Source: Wenjunlia vitaminophila DSM 41686 | Lineage (GTDB): Bacteria > Actinomycetota > Actinomycetes > Streptomycetales > Streptomycetaceae | Assembly: GCF_000380165.1 (NCBI RefSeq) | Contig: NZ_KB904656.1 | Location: 1 to 64,000 of the forward strand | Direction: 5' to 3' | Length of the DNA: 64,000 bases | Part shown: piece after piece, positions 17,665 through 26,155 of the stretch | Numbering within the stretch: the stretch's first letter is position 1 | How the letters are laid out: each line of letters opens with the position of its first letter | The notes under the pieces: generated by a model | The model's input: the letters and a program-made list of their open reading frames with translations, nothing else | Told to the model about the DNA's origin: nothing | Database searches by the model: none | Translations under genes and position numbers: made by a program

Positions 17665-20592
17665 TCACCACCGGCCGGCCCCGTCACCGCGGGCTATCAG
17701 CGAGGCGAGCGCGGCCCGCGACGGCACGCCCGTCTTCCGGTAGACCCTGGCGACGTGGCTCTCCACGGTGCGCGTGCTGAGGCAGAGCCTGCTGGCCACC
17801 GCCTGGTTGCTGAGGCCCTCCGCGATCAGCTCGGAGATCTGGCGTTCCCGCGGGGTCAACCCGGCCAACCGACCGGCCGGGCCCGGTGGGACGCCGTCCA
17901 CCGCGCCCCGCACCTCCACGCCCGTGCGGTCCGCCAGGGCCACCAGTAACCGGGCACCGCCGTCCACCGCCAGCCGCCGCCCCCGCCGCCACATGGACGC
18001 CGCCCGTGAGCCGTCACCCGCGGCCAGCACCTGGGGAGCGCCGAGCAGGAGGCTCTGCGCCTCACGCAGCGTCGCCCGGGACCTGGCGCACGACTCGGCG
18101 GCCTCGGTGAACGCCCGTGCCGCCGCGGCCGGATCGCCGCGGTGCGCCTCGAGCAGCCCGACGCCGCGCAGCGCCGCCCCCTGTTGCGCCGGCAGACCCA
18201 GCCTCCGGGCCTCCTCGACACCGCGGGCGGCCCAGTACTCGGCGTCGGCCGTGTCACCGGTGTCCAACGCGGACTCGACCAGCAGCTCGAAGAGGTTGGG
18301 CCGCACCGAGGGCTGCAACCGCGGCAGGTCCCGGCCCCCGCCGACGGCCAACAGGACGTCCCGCACGCGGTGCGGGTCGCCCGCGCCCCGGGCGGCGTAC
18401 GCCAGCAGGGAGCGGGCCAGCGTCGCCCACCAGCCGTCCACCGCGCCCACGTTCGCCGCCGCCTCCTCGGCGGCGGCGAGCACCTCCGGATCGCCCGGGG
18501 CGCGGGCGTGCATCAGCACCAGGGACCTGATCGCCCGGGTGAAGCCCGGCAGCTCGCCGCCGCCCAACGCCCGGGCGACCGCCACCGACTCGTCGGCGAG
18601 GCCGAGCGCCGCGGTGACCCGGCCGGTCATCAGGTGGGCGTACGCCGAACACAGCAGCAGGTGCGCGAGCGCGAACGGCCGGCCGGCCCGCCGGGCGACC
18701 AGCACGCCCCGCTCGGCGTGCCGCTCCGCGTCGGCGTACCGTTCGAGGAACACCTCGCTCCAGCCCAACCTGACCAGGGACTCGCACTGGGTGATCAGGT
18801 CCCCGTCGGTCACCACGTCAACGAGCGCCGCCGCGGCGTCCACCTGGGTGCCGGCCGTGGCCACCCGACCCTCGTACGCCTCTCCCATGGCGGTCAGCGT
18901 CAACAGCTCCGCCTCACCGGCCTCGTCACCGCGGGCACGCGCCTCGGCCAGTGTCCGGGCGAGCTCCTCGCGCACCTCGGGGAAGCGGTTGGCGAACAGG
19001 GCGCAGCACCCCCACTCCACGACCAGGCCCGTCCGCTGGACCGGCGAAGGCCCTGGCCGCCGGTCGAGCTCCCTGCGGAGCAGTGCGCTGGCCGCGGGGT
19101 AGCGGCCCAGGTGACGTTCGAGGAAGGCGCACAGCACCACGGCTGAGGTGCGCAGGTCGTCATCGACCGCGGGACGGCGCAGGGAGATCAACCGGTGGAG
19201 CAGGTCCCGGCTGCGCCGCACCGCCCCGGTCATGCCCAGCACCCGGGCCTGCGTCAGCATCAGGGCGCAGCGGCGGTCCAGGTGCTGGGTGGTGTCGGGC
19301 AGGAGTCCCAGGACGATGTCCAGCCAGCGGGCGGCGCGGGTGGGGTCCGACGCCGCGGACCTCTCGGCCGCCTCGACCAGCACGGCCGCCGCGTCCGGGT
19401 CCCAGCGGGTCAGCGACTGCTCGATGTGGTGCGCGCGTTCGTCCAGCGGAGCGCCCGTCAGCGCCAGCGCGGCGGCGGCCCTGCGGTGCAGCTCCTGGCG
19501 CCGCCAGGGGTCCGTGCTCGCCAGGACCAGCGCGCGCACCAGCGGGTGACGCAGCTCCACGCGGTGCCCGCCAGGGGCTGGGCGGGCCAGGTCGCGGCCG
19601 ACGACCTGCCGCAACGCCGCGACGAGACGGAAGTCGTCCGCGCCCGTGACGGCGCCGAGCAGGCTGGTGGTGGCGTGCCCGCCGAGCACCGCCACCGCTT
19701 CGAGCACGCTGCGCTCCAGTGGTGTCAACGGCGCCAGCTCGTCCAGCAGCAGCGCCGCCCCGGGACCCACGGGCACGCCGCACGGGGGCACCGGCGCACC
19801 GGGGGGCGCGCCCGCGCGCAGGGCCTGGAGCAGTATCTGGAAGTACAGCGGGTACCCGCCGCTCGCGGCGTGGATCGCCACGGCGTCCTCGGCTGGCAGG
19901 TCAGGGGCGAGGACCTCCAGGCCCTCCCGCCCGTCCAGGGGCCCCAGGGCGATCCGCACCACCGCACCCGCGTCCGCCCCGCGGGCCAGCACGGACTCCA
20001 CCGCGGGTGGGGACTGGCGTTCCCTCCGGGAGACCACAAGCAGCAGGGGCGCCCGCACCGGGTGCCTGACCAGGTGGTCCAGGAGGTCCAGGGACGCGGT
20101 GTCCGCCCAGTGCAGGTCGTCGAGGACCACCGCGAGACCGGGCGGGGTCACCCGGCCCAGCGCTGCCGCCGTGGCCCGGAACAGCCCGAAGTGGTCCAGT
20201 GGTGCCGGACCACCCACCCGGCCGGCGGCGCTCACCTCACCGGCGGCGCTCGCTCCACCAGGCTCCCCCCGCACCTCCGCTGGCAGGTCCGCCAGCGCGG
20301 GGAACACCCGCAGCGTCCGTTGGTCGAGGTCGGCGAACGCGTCGGTGAACGGCCGGAACGCCCGGGCCCGCGCACGCTCCGTGGCCCGGCCCCGCAGCAC
20401 GGTCACCCCCCGGCTCCGGGCCCGCGCCGCGAACTCCGTCAGCAGCCGGCTCTTGCCGATGCCGGCGTCCCCGATGACGTCAACGACCGCCGAACCCCCC
20501 GCCGCCACCCGCTCCAGCACCGCTTCGAGCCGCCCCAGCTCCGCCGAGCGCCCGGCGAACGGCCCCAGGCCCGCGCCACCCACCGACCCCAC
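17665..20592 (-). CDS. LAL-family (large ATP-binding) LuxR transcriptional regulator, TTA codon
   Basis: About 975 residues from GTG 20592, which has a GGGGGAGG site; an in-frame GTG at 20637 would add 15. The N-terminal AAA/NACHT-like domain has Walker A GDAGIGKS (41-48) and Walker B LAVVLDDLHWAD. A long TPR-like helical middle follows, and a C-terminal LuxR helix-turn-helix (LTPRERQISELIAEGLSNQAVASRLCLSTRTVESHV) ends the protein. This is the MalT/LAL layout: ATP-dependent activation of a nearby pathway. A TTA leucine codon (17947-17949, about residue 882) would make its translation depend on the bldA tRNA and so on development. It diverges from the gene of unknown function at 20990, which may be its target. 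Confidence 0.92.
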   Translation of the reverse strand: MGSVGGAGLGPFAGRSAELGRLEAVLERVAAGGSAVVDVIGDAGIGKSRLLTEFAARARSRGVTVLRGRATERARARAFRPFTDAFADLDQRTLRVFPALADLPAEVRGEPGGASAAGEVSAAGRVGGPAPLDHFGLFRATAAALGRVTPPGLAVVLDDLHWADTASLDLLDHLVRHPVRAPLLLVVSRRERQSPPAVESVLARGADAGAVVRIALGPLDGREGLEVLAPDLPAEDAVAIHAASGGYPLYFQILLQALRAGAPPGAPVPPCGVPVGPGAALLLDELAPLTPLERSVLEAVAVLGGHATTSLLGAVTGADDFRLVAALRQVVGRDLARPAPGGHRVELRHPLVRALVLASTDPWRRQELHRRAAAALALTGAPLDERAHHIEQSLTRWDPDAAAVLVEAAERSAASDPTRAARWLDIVLGLLPDTTQHLDRRCALMLTQARVLGMTGAVRRSRDLLHRLISLRRPAVDDDLRTSAVVLCAFLERHLGRYPAASALLRRELDRRPGPSPVQRTGLVVEWGCCALFANRFPEVREELARTLAEARARGDEAGEAELLTLTAMGEAYEGRVATAGTQVDAAAALVDVVTDGDLITQCESLVRLGWSEVFLERYADAERHAERGVLVARRAGRPFALAHLLLCSAYAHLMTGRVTAALGLADESVAVARALGGGELPGFTRAIRSLVLMHARAPGDPEVLAAAEEAAANVGAVDGWWATLARSLLAYAARGAGDPHRVRDVLLAVGGGRDLPRLQPSVRPNLFELLVESALDTGDTADAEYWAARGVEEARRLGLPAQQGAALRGVGLLEAHRGDPAAAARAFTEAAESCARSRATLREAQSLLLGAPQVLAAGDGSRAASMWRRGRRLAVDGGARLLVALADRTGVEVRGAVDGVPPGPAGRLAGLTPRERQISELIAEGLSNQAVASRLCLSTRTVESHVARVYRKTGVPSRAALASLIARGDGAGRW

Positions 20593-20989
20593 GGTGGCCT
20601 CCCCCGTCACCGTGAACCCCTCGTCACCGCAACCCACCTGTCACCGCGATCCCCACCAGCACAGCCCGTCACCACCTCGTCCTTACTTTCCGTAGTCATT
20701 TGTACCGCGCGGCTCTGACACCCCGTTCCGGTCGAACCCACCCCGGCCCGCCGGGGGTTGTCAGCGGACACCGGGCCGAAGTCCCCGGTGGGCCACACGG
20801 CGCGACCCCCCTCGAACGACACGGCGCCCCGCCGCGATGCCGAAGGGACCCCGACGATACCCAGGACGGGTGCCGCGTCAGGACCGTGTCCGTCCGCGGG
20901 CCCCGCGGACGGACACCCCGGGCACCCTCCGGGCCCCGCACGTCCCCACACACCGCCGCCCCGCCGCTCCACCGGAAACAATCCCTGGC
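20593..20989. promoter_or_regulatory. Divergent regulatory region between LAL gene and gene at 20990
   Basis: About 400 nt without a convincing gene. It must hold both divergent promoters. A less GC-rich patch near 20684-20705 is the best candidate for the LAL promoter. The strong hairpin at 20886-20916, listed separately, is the main feature. Long open frames on both strands here look like non-coding frames of GC-rich DNA. Confidence 0.5.
20886..20916. terminator. Perfect 14-bp inverted repeat in leader of gene 20990
   Basis: GTGTCCGTCCGCGG and CCGCGGACGGACAC are separated by only three bases. The stem would be very stable. It sits about 75 nt before the ATG at 20990 and is not between convergent genes, so it is either a leader attenuator or terminator or a large operator. 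Confidence 0.5.
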
Positions 20990-22645
20990 ATGGCACACCC
21001 AGCGAACTTCATCGTCGCCGACGAACGCGGTTGGCGCCTGCACCGCACCGCGTCGGGCGCCGGCGAGATCTGTTCCCTGCTCGTCCGGGGGCCCCTGGCC
21101 GTCCGACGGGCCGTCGAGTCCCTGCCACGCGCCGAGGACCCGCGGCGCGACTGGTACGGCGACACCCTCGCCGCGGGCGGCGCGCTCCTCGACTTCACAC
21201 ACCGGCGGCTGCTCTTCCACGGTGACGACGCGGGCGTGTACGGCGACGGAGAGGTCCGCGTCCTCCGGGAGCTGCTGCGCCGGATCTGGCGCGACTGGCA
21301 CTGGCAGGTCCGGTGGGCGTACGACGGCCCCGGGGACCTGGTCGCCGCCGTGGGCCTGGACCGGGCCGTGGTGCGCGCCCGGGTCGCCCACCCGGCACCG
21401 GACCGCACCGAGTCCGATCTGTCCCGTCCGGTCCACCTGCTGACGGTGCGGCACGCGGACGGGGTGCTGCACGCCTGGCCGCTGGGACGGGACGAGCACT
21501 CCGGGTGGCAGGGTCCCGTGCTCCTGGACCGGCTTCCCGCCGGAGGGGCGGAGCGCCTGGACCTCGGGGCCGTTCCCGCCAGCGGCACCCACGTCGACGT
21601 CGGCGAGCGCACCGTCGGCGTGTGGACGGGTTCGACCTGCCCGGGGTTGCTGCCGGCGCTCGCCGGGCTGTGGCCCGGCTGGCGCACGGAGTTCTGGGGC
21701 GACCGCCACGAACAGCAACTCCTGACGTGTGAGGAGGCGGTGACGGCGCCTCCGTTCGACGCCGGAGCCGGGCTCGACGGCGTCCTCGCCCACCTGCCGG
21801 CCGGACGGGGGACCCCCCTGCGCGCGGGGATCAGCAGGGCCCTGGGGGACGACGTCGAGCACGGCTACCGCGCCAGGGACACCGCCCGGCTGCGGGCCGG
21901 TGACCCGCCCTCCGAGGACGACGACTGGTACTGGGCCGGGCGGGCCGCCGGCGGGCTGCTGCGGGACCTGCGCCGGAGGCGCGCCGAGCCGGACGCACCG
22001 CCGTGGATGCGGCCCGCGCCGCCCCTCGCCGACTTCCTCCGCGCCCGCCTCGACGAGCTCGAGGAGGCGGCCGAGGGGACGGCCCGGCTCGAAGGCAACC
22101 TGCGCGCCTGGGAGTACTGGTTCAGGACCGCTGCCTTCCAGTCCCCCTCGCCGGGCTACCAGGAGCAGGTCGCACACTGGCCGCACTGGGACGTCAGGGA
22201 CCCCCGTGACGGGTACCGTCCGCACGGACCGGTGCCCCCTCCCCCTGCCGGTGCCACGTTCCCGCCGCCCGGCCCGACCGCCCCGCCCGACCCCCTGGTC
22301 ACCGTGGGGCGCTTCCACCTGGCCCCTCCCGACTTCATGGGCGAGCCCCCCGGGCCGATGCGGCGCGACGCCCGCCTCGCCGGGACCCACCTCAGCCACC
22401 ACTCCCCGGCCCGCGCGCGGGCGGACCTCGACGCCCGACGACGCGTGCTCGACCGCTACACCCGCGCGGCGTCCGACGTGGAACGGCTACGCGCGCAGGG
22501 CGCCCCGCAGGCGGCCCTCACCGCGGCCCGCCTGCGCTGCCACACCCTCTTCCTCGCCCTCCGCGACCTGGCCGCGGCCTTCGCCCACCACCCCGACCAC
22601 AACCCGGAGTGGAACCTTCCCGCCGGCACCCCGTACCGGGCCTGA
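20990..22645 (+). CDS. Conserved protein of unknown function, divergent from LAL regulator
   Basis: A 551-residue protein with no signal peptide, membrane segment or catalytic motif that I recognise. The N-terminal ~250 residues look alpha/beta with many Trp (RRIWRDWHWQVRW; WQGPVLLDRLP). A charged middle segment (ERRRAEPDAPPWMRPAPPLADFLRARLDELEEAAEG) leads to a Pro-rich linker (GPVPPPPAGATFPPPGPTAPPDP). The last ~120 residues are helical and Arg/Ala-rich. I chose ATG 20990 since the sequence before it is not protein-like. Its position opposite a LAL regulator suggests it may be regulated by it. Confidence 0.75.
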   Translation: MAHPANFIVADERGWRLHRTASGAGEICSLLVRGPLAVRRAVESLPRAEDPRRDWYGDTLAAGGALLDFTHRRLLFHGDDAGVYGDGEVRVLRELLRRIWRDWHWQVRWAYDGPGDLVAAVGLDRAVVRARVAHPAPDRTESDLSRPVHLLTVRHADGVLHAWPLGRDEHSGWQGPVLLDRLPAGGAERLDLGAVPASGTHVDVGERTVGVWTGSTCPGLLPALAGLWPGWRTEFWGDRHEQQLLTCEEAVTAPPFDAGAGLDGVLAHLPAGRGTPLRAGISRALGDDVEHGYRARDTARLRAGDPPSEDDDWYWAGRAAGGLLRDLRRRRAEPDAPPWMRPAPPLADFLRARLDELEEAAEGTARLEGNLRAWEYWFRTAAFQSPSPGYQEQVAHWPHWDVRDPRDGYRPHGPVPPPPAGATFPPPGPTAPPDPLVTVGRFHLAPPDFMGEPPGPMRRDARLAGTHLSHHSPARARADLDARRRVLDRYTRAASDVERLRAQGAPQAALTAARLRCHTLFLALRDLAAAFAHHPDHNPEWNLPAGTPYRA

Positions 22646-22712
22646 TCCGGACCGTGGCGGCCCCGCGCTCCGCCGGGACCCCTCCCCGCGGGCCCTCCCT
22701 ACCATCCCGCCC

Positions 22713-23546
22713 ATGACCACCCACCGCCAGGACCTCCCACGCCAGCGCCGTCCGCGGCTCGTCCTCGGAGGCGCCGCGCTGCTCGTACCGGTCGCCGTGA
22801 CGGTGTTCCAGGCGCCACCGGCCACCTCCGGGTCCGTCACCGCGTCCGCCGCGCGGCGACTGGTCATCACCGAGGGAGGCACCCCGGGGAACCCCGTCGT
22901 GCACGACGGCCACGGGCGGGCCGTCGACGGCATCACCGTGGAGGCCGACCACGTGGTGGTCGAGAACTACACGGTGGACACGCCACGGGCTCCGGGCATC
23001 GAGGTCACCGGCCACGACATCACGGTCCGGAACAACACCGTCGTCCGCCCGCACGGCGGTGACGGCGACGGCCTGCGCTTCTTCGGCGACGACCTGAGGA
23101 TTCTGGGGAACACCATCCGCGGCACCTCCAACCGCCACGGGCACGCCGACTGCATGCAGACCTTCGCCAGTGACACCCCGCCAAGTCGCCGGGTGCTGAT
23201 CGAGGGCAACCGCTGCGAGGACATCGACAACATGTGCCTGATGGCCGAGGGCCCGAACGACGGCGAGGGCGACGGTCACGGCGTCACCTCGGACCTCACG
23301 TTCAGGGACAACCACTGCGAGACGTTGGAGGCGTCGCAGGCCCTGATGTTCGAGGACGTCAGGGACGCCACCATCACCGGCAACACCTTCGCCGCGGCCC
23401 CCGACCACGCGATCGGACTCGCCAGGGGCTCCACCGGTGCCCACGTCAGCGGCAACGACGTCAGCCCCGACATCCGTTACGAGGTCGGCATCGACGAGTC
23501 CTCGCTGCCCGGCTACCGGGGGCCGGAGCCGGGCGGCCCGCCCTGA
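22713..23546 (+). CDS. Secreted parallel beta-helix protein
   Basis: A 277-residue exported protein. A basic N-terminus (RQRRPRLVLGG) with a hydrophobic stretch ends near A-x-A (about residues 40-48). The mature part consists of repeating short strands with the N-x-V/I and G-N-x-I rhythm of right-handed beta-helices (ITVEADHVVVENYTV, ITVRNNTVVRP, LRILGNTIRG, ATITGNTFAAA, AHVSGNDVS). It also has three Cys residues, two of them near HADCMQ and NRCEDI. Such folds are usual in polysaccharide lyases and surface proteins; no family-specific catalytic set is clear. It follows the unknown gene by 67 nt and may be co-transcribed. Confidence 0.85.
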   Translation: MTTHRQDLPRQRRPRLVLGGAALLVPVAVTVFQAPPATSGSVTASAARRLVITEGGTPGNPVVHDGHGRAVDGITVEADHVVVENYTVDTPRAPGIEVTGHDITVRNNTVVRPHGGDGDGLRFFGDDLRILGNTIRGTSNRHGHADCMQTFASDTPPSRRVLIEGNRCEDIDNMCLMAEGPNDGEGDGHGVTSDLTFRDNHCETLEASQALMFEDVRDATITGNTFAAAPDHAIGLARGSTGAHVSGNDVSPDIRYEVGIDESSLPGYRGPEPGGPP

Positions 23547-23735
23547 CCGGCAGCCAGCCCCACGGTGACCCGAGCGGGCCGCCCCGATCCCGTCGCCGGG
23601 CGTCCGCCCGGGTCCGCTGGGCCATGTCCGGTGCCGCGCCCGCGTGTTGCGTTTTCGCAGCGGGGGGAACCGCGGCCGAACGATGATCGTCCAGGCCGGG
23701 TGAACGAGCGCAGCTACCCGGCAAGGAGAACACAC

Positions 23736-24401
23736 ATGACCTGGCGGAACGACAGTTCGTCCGCACCGCGGCGCAGGGGCGGGACCAGTGGGGACCGCGG
23801 GTCCGTGGAAGGGCTGAAGACGCTGTTGTCCGCCCTGGTCATCCTCGGGATCGTGGGCGCCGTCGCCTGGTCCTGGTGGGGCCGCGACGACGACTCGTCG
23901 GACACCAAGGCGAGCAAGGGCTCGCAGGAGTGGACGGTCGGCGGCTGCGGCGGCCCGGACCCGGACAACGGCCCCGACGGCTACCAGGTGCTCGACTGCA
24001 AGGACAGCGCGGCCACGATGAAGGTCCTCAAGTTGGAGGACGCGGGGGTCCTCCCCGGGTCCGTGCAGTGCCCGGGCGGCACCGACCTGATCGTCCAGGT
24101 GTCGATGTCGTTCGGTGCCGGCGACGCCGGTGGCGGGCTGCCCACGAAGACCGTCTGTGGCCGCAACCTGTCCGCTGACCACCCGGGTGACCCCGGACAG
24201 GGGGGAGGGCAGTTGGTGAAGGGGGACTGTGTGAACTCCACCGCAGCCGAGATCGCCTGCGGCTCGGGCGACGAGGAATCGATCAAGGTCCTCGACCTGG
24301 TCTCGGCCCAGGAGGAATGCCCCGCGGGAACCACCCAGCCCCTTGAGCTGATCGTCCAGGTCGGCAGGCCCTATTCCTGGATCTGCGGCGGAGCGGCGTA
24401 G
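23736..24401 (+). CDS. Membrane-anchored protein with tandem LppU-like domains
   Basis: A 221-residue protein: a cytoplasmic head of about 25 residues, one membrane helix (LKTLLSALVILGIVGAVAWSWWG), then an outside part. The outside part holds two similar units, each with a Cys-containing strand, a KVL-x-LE/VS segment, C-P-x-G-T and a LIVQV strand, ending in a last Cys (TVCGRNLS; WICGGA). This resembles the LppU/SCO3897 family as I recall it, here duplicated. The eight-Cys pattern suggests disulfides. A strong AAGGAG site precedes the ATG. The function is unknown. Confidence 0.7.
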   Translation: MTWRNDSSSAPRRRGGTSGDRGSVEGLKTLLSALVILGIVGAVAWSWWGRDDDSSDTKASKGSQEWTVGGCGGPDPDNGPDGYQVLDCKDSAATMKVLKLEDAGVLPGSVQCPGGTDLIVQVSMSFGAGDAGGGLPTKTVCGRNLSADHPGDPGQGGGQLVKGDCVNSTAAEIACGSGDEESIKVLDLVSAQEECPAGTTQPLELIVQVGRPYSWICGGAA

Positions 24402-24454
24402 GACACGCCCGCCCGGCCCGAGCGTGCGGGTCCCCGCGCGGTGTTCCCGGTGGC

Positions 24455-24489
24455 CCCCGGGCAGCGGCTGGCCACGCCGCTGCCCGGGG
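24455..24489. terminator. Strong bidirectional terminator between convergent units
   Basis: A perfect 14-bp stem (CCCCGGGCAGCGGC / GCCGCTGCCCGGGG) with a 7-nt loop lies between the LppU-like gene and the end of the aromatic catabolic operon. Confidence 0.75.
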
Positions 24490-24504
24490 CGGGTCGGAGC
24501 CGGA

Positions 24505-25941
24505 TCAGGCGGGGGAGACGGCCATCACCACGGCCTTGGGCTCGGTGAAGAACTCGCGGCTGAAGTTGCCCCCCTCACGACCCACGCCGGAGTCCCCGAC
24601 GCCACCGAACGGGGCGCGCAGGTCGCGGACGAAGAAGCAGTTGGCCCACACCGTGCCGGCCCTGAGCGCCGCGGAGACGCGGTGGGCGCGGGAGAGGTTC
24701 TCGGTGAAGACCATGGCGTTCAGTCCGTACGGCGTGTCGTTGGCGGCGGCGACCGCCTCGGCCTCGGTGTCGAACGGGGTGACGGTGACCACCGGGCCGA
24801 AGACCTCCTCGCGGCGGACCCGGGCGGTGGGCGGCGCGCCGGTGATGACGGTGGGGCGCACCACCCAGCCGTCGCCGGTGCCGCCGGTGACCACGGTGCC
24901 GCCGTCGGCCTCCGCGCCGTCGAGGTAGGAGCGGACCTTCTGGTAGTGCTCGTGCGAGGCGAGCGGACCGAGCTGGGTGACCGGGTCCTTGGGGTCGCCG
25001 ATGGTCAGGGCGTCGGCCGCGGCGGTGAACCGGGCCAGGAACTCGTCGTGGACCTCGCGCTGCACGAACAGCCGGCTGCCGGCGAGGCACACCTGCCCGG
25101 CGTTGTGGAAGATCGCGCGGATCGACCAGGCGACGGCGGAGTCCAGGTCCGCGTCGGCGAAGACCAGGTTGGCGCCCTTGCCGCCCAGTTCGAGGCTGAC
25201 CGGGGTCAGGTTGGCGGCTGCCGCCCTGGCGATGGCGCGGCCGGTGCCGGACTCCCCGGTGAAGGTGATGCGGTCCACCCGGGGGTCGGTGGTCAGTGCC
25301 TCACCGGCCGACCCGGGACCGTACCCGTGCACCACGTTGAGCACCCCGGGCGGCATCCCGGCCTCGAGGGCGAGCCTGGCCAGGATGGCGGCCGACGCCG
25401 GGGTGTCCTCCGCCGGCTTGAGCACCACGGTGTTCCCCCAGGCGAGGGCCGGCGCCACCTTCCACGTCTCCAGCATCAGCGGGAAGTTCCACGGGGCGAT
25501 GGCGGCGACCACCCCGGCCGCCTCGAACCGGGTGTAGGCGTGGTGGCCGCTGTCCATCGGCAGGGCGTCCCCGGCCGCGAGCCGGGCGTGGTCGGCGAAG
25601 AAACGGAAGTTGAGCGCCGAGCGCGGAACGTCCTTGCTGGTGCTGTCGGCGATCGGCTTGCCCATGTCGGTGGTGTCCGCGAGCGCCAACTCGTCCCGGT
25701 GGGCCTCCATCAGGTCGGCGAGCCGGTGCAGCACCGCCCCGCGTTCGGCGAAGCCCATCCGCGGCCACGGGCCCTCGTCGAAGGCGCGGCGGGCCGCGGC
25801 CACCGCGGCGCCGGCCTCCTCGGCGCCGCCGAGGGCCACCTCGGCCCACGGCTCCCTGGTCCAGGGATCGGTGGTGGCGAACCGGGCGCCGTCGCCGGAC
25901 TCCGTCTCCTTACCGTCAATGAGGTGCGGTATGAGGTCCAT
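24505..25941 (-). CDS. NAD-dependent 2-hydroxymuconate/2-aminomuconate semialdehyde dehydrogenase
   Basis: A 478-residue aldehyde dehydrogenase. It has the oxyanion Asn in PWNFPL, the cofactor lysine in VLKPAEDTP, Glu251 in LELGGKG, and nucleophile Cys285 in NAGQVCLAG. The final motif FGGVGDSGVGREGG is typical of the DmpC/XylG/AmnC/PraB subgroup, which oxidises ring-cleavage semialdehydes to the diacid. It is the last gene of the operon and its start overlaps the tautomerase gene, whose product uses the next intermediate. The precise substrate (hydroxy or amino form) cannot be read from sequence. Confidence 0.9.
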   Translation of the reverse strand: MDLIPHLIDGKETESGDGARFATTDPWTREPWAEVALGGAEEAGAAVAAARRAFDEGPWPRMGFAERGAVLHRLADLMEAHRDELALADTTDMGKPIADSTSKDVPRSALNFRFFADHARLAAGDALPMDSGHHAYTRFEAAGVVAAIAPWNFPLMLETWKVAPALAWGNTVVLKPAEDTPASAAILARLALEAGMPPGVLNVVHGYGPGSAGEALTTDPRVDRITFTGESGTGRAIARAAAANLTPVSLELGGKGANLVFADADLDSAVAWSIRAIFHNAGQVCLAGSRLFVQREVHDEFLARFTAAADALTIGDPKDPVTQLGPLASHEHYQKVRSYLDGAEADGGTVVTGGTGDGWVVRPTVITGAPPTARVRREEVFGPVVTVTPFDTEAEAVAAANDTPYGLNAMVFTENLSRAHRVSAALRAGTVWANCFFVRDLRAPFGGVGDSGVGREGGNFSREFFTEPKAVVMAVSPA

Positions 25942-26134
25942 GGTGCTCTCTTCTCTCCTCGATGGTCATGTCCCCGGCGGCCCAGTGCGTGGCGGGCACC
26001 TCGCGGAGGATGACGCGGATGCTCGACCGCGGTGCGCCCAGCGCGGTCTCGGCGGCCTCGGTGAGCCCGGTGATCAGCGCACGGAGCTGTTCGGGTGCGC
26101 GTCCCTCGACCAGGGACACCTCAATCAGAGGCAT
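25916..26134 (-). CDS. 4-oxalocrotonate (2-hydroxymuconate) tautomerase
   Basis: A 72-residue member of the tautomerase superfamily. After removal of Met, Pro1 of PLIEVSLVEG is the catalytic base. Arg residues in the middle part (SSIRVILREVPATHWAAG) match the 4-OT pattern. It converts 2-hydroxymuconate to 4-oxalocrotonate between the dehydrogenase and decarboxylase steps. It overlaps the dehydrogenase gene by 26 nt and follows the isochorismatase-family gene by 21 nt. Confidence 0.88.
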   Translation of the reverse strand: MPLIEVSLVEGRAPEQLRALITGLTEAAETALGAPRSSIRVILREVPATHWAAGDMTIEERREHHGPHTAPH

Positions 26135-26155
26135 CGGCGTTCCTCTCCTCGGCGG

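Noticed and set aside
20696-22402. 568-codon minus-strand frame over the gene at 20990
   Set aside because: Arg/Gly/Pro-rich without motifs. The plus strand has better codon position bias and an N-terminus that starts cleanly.
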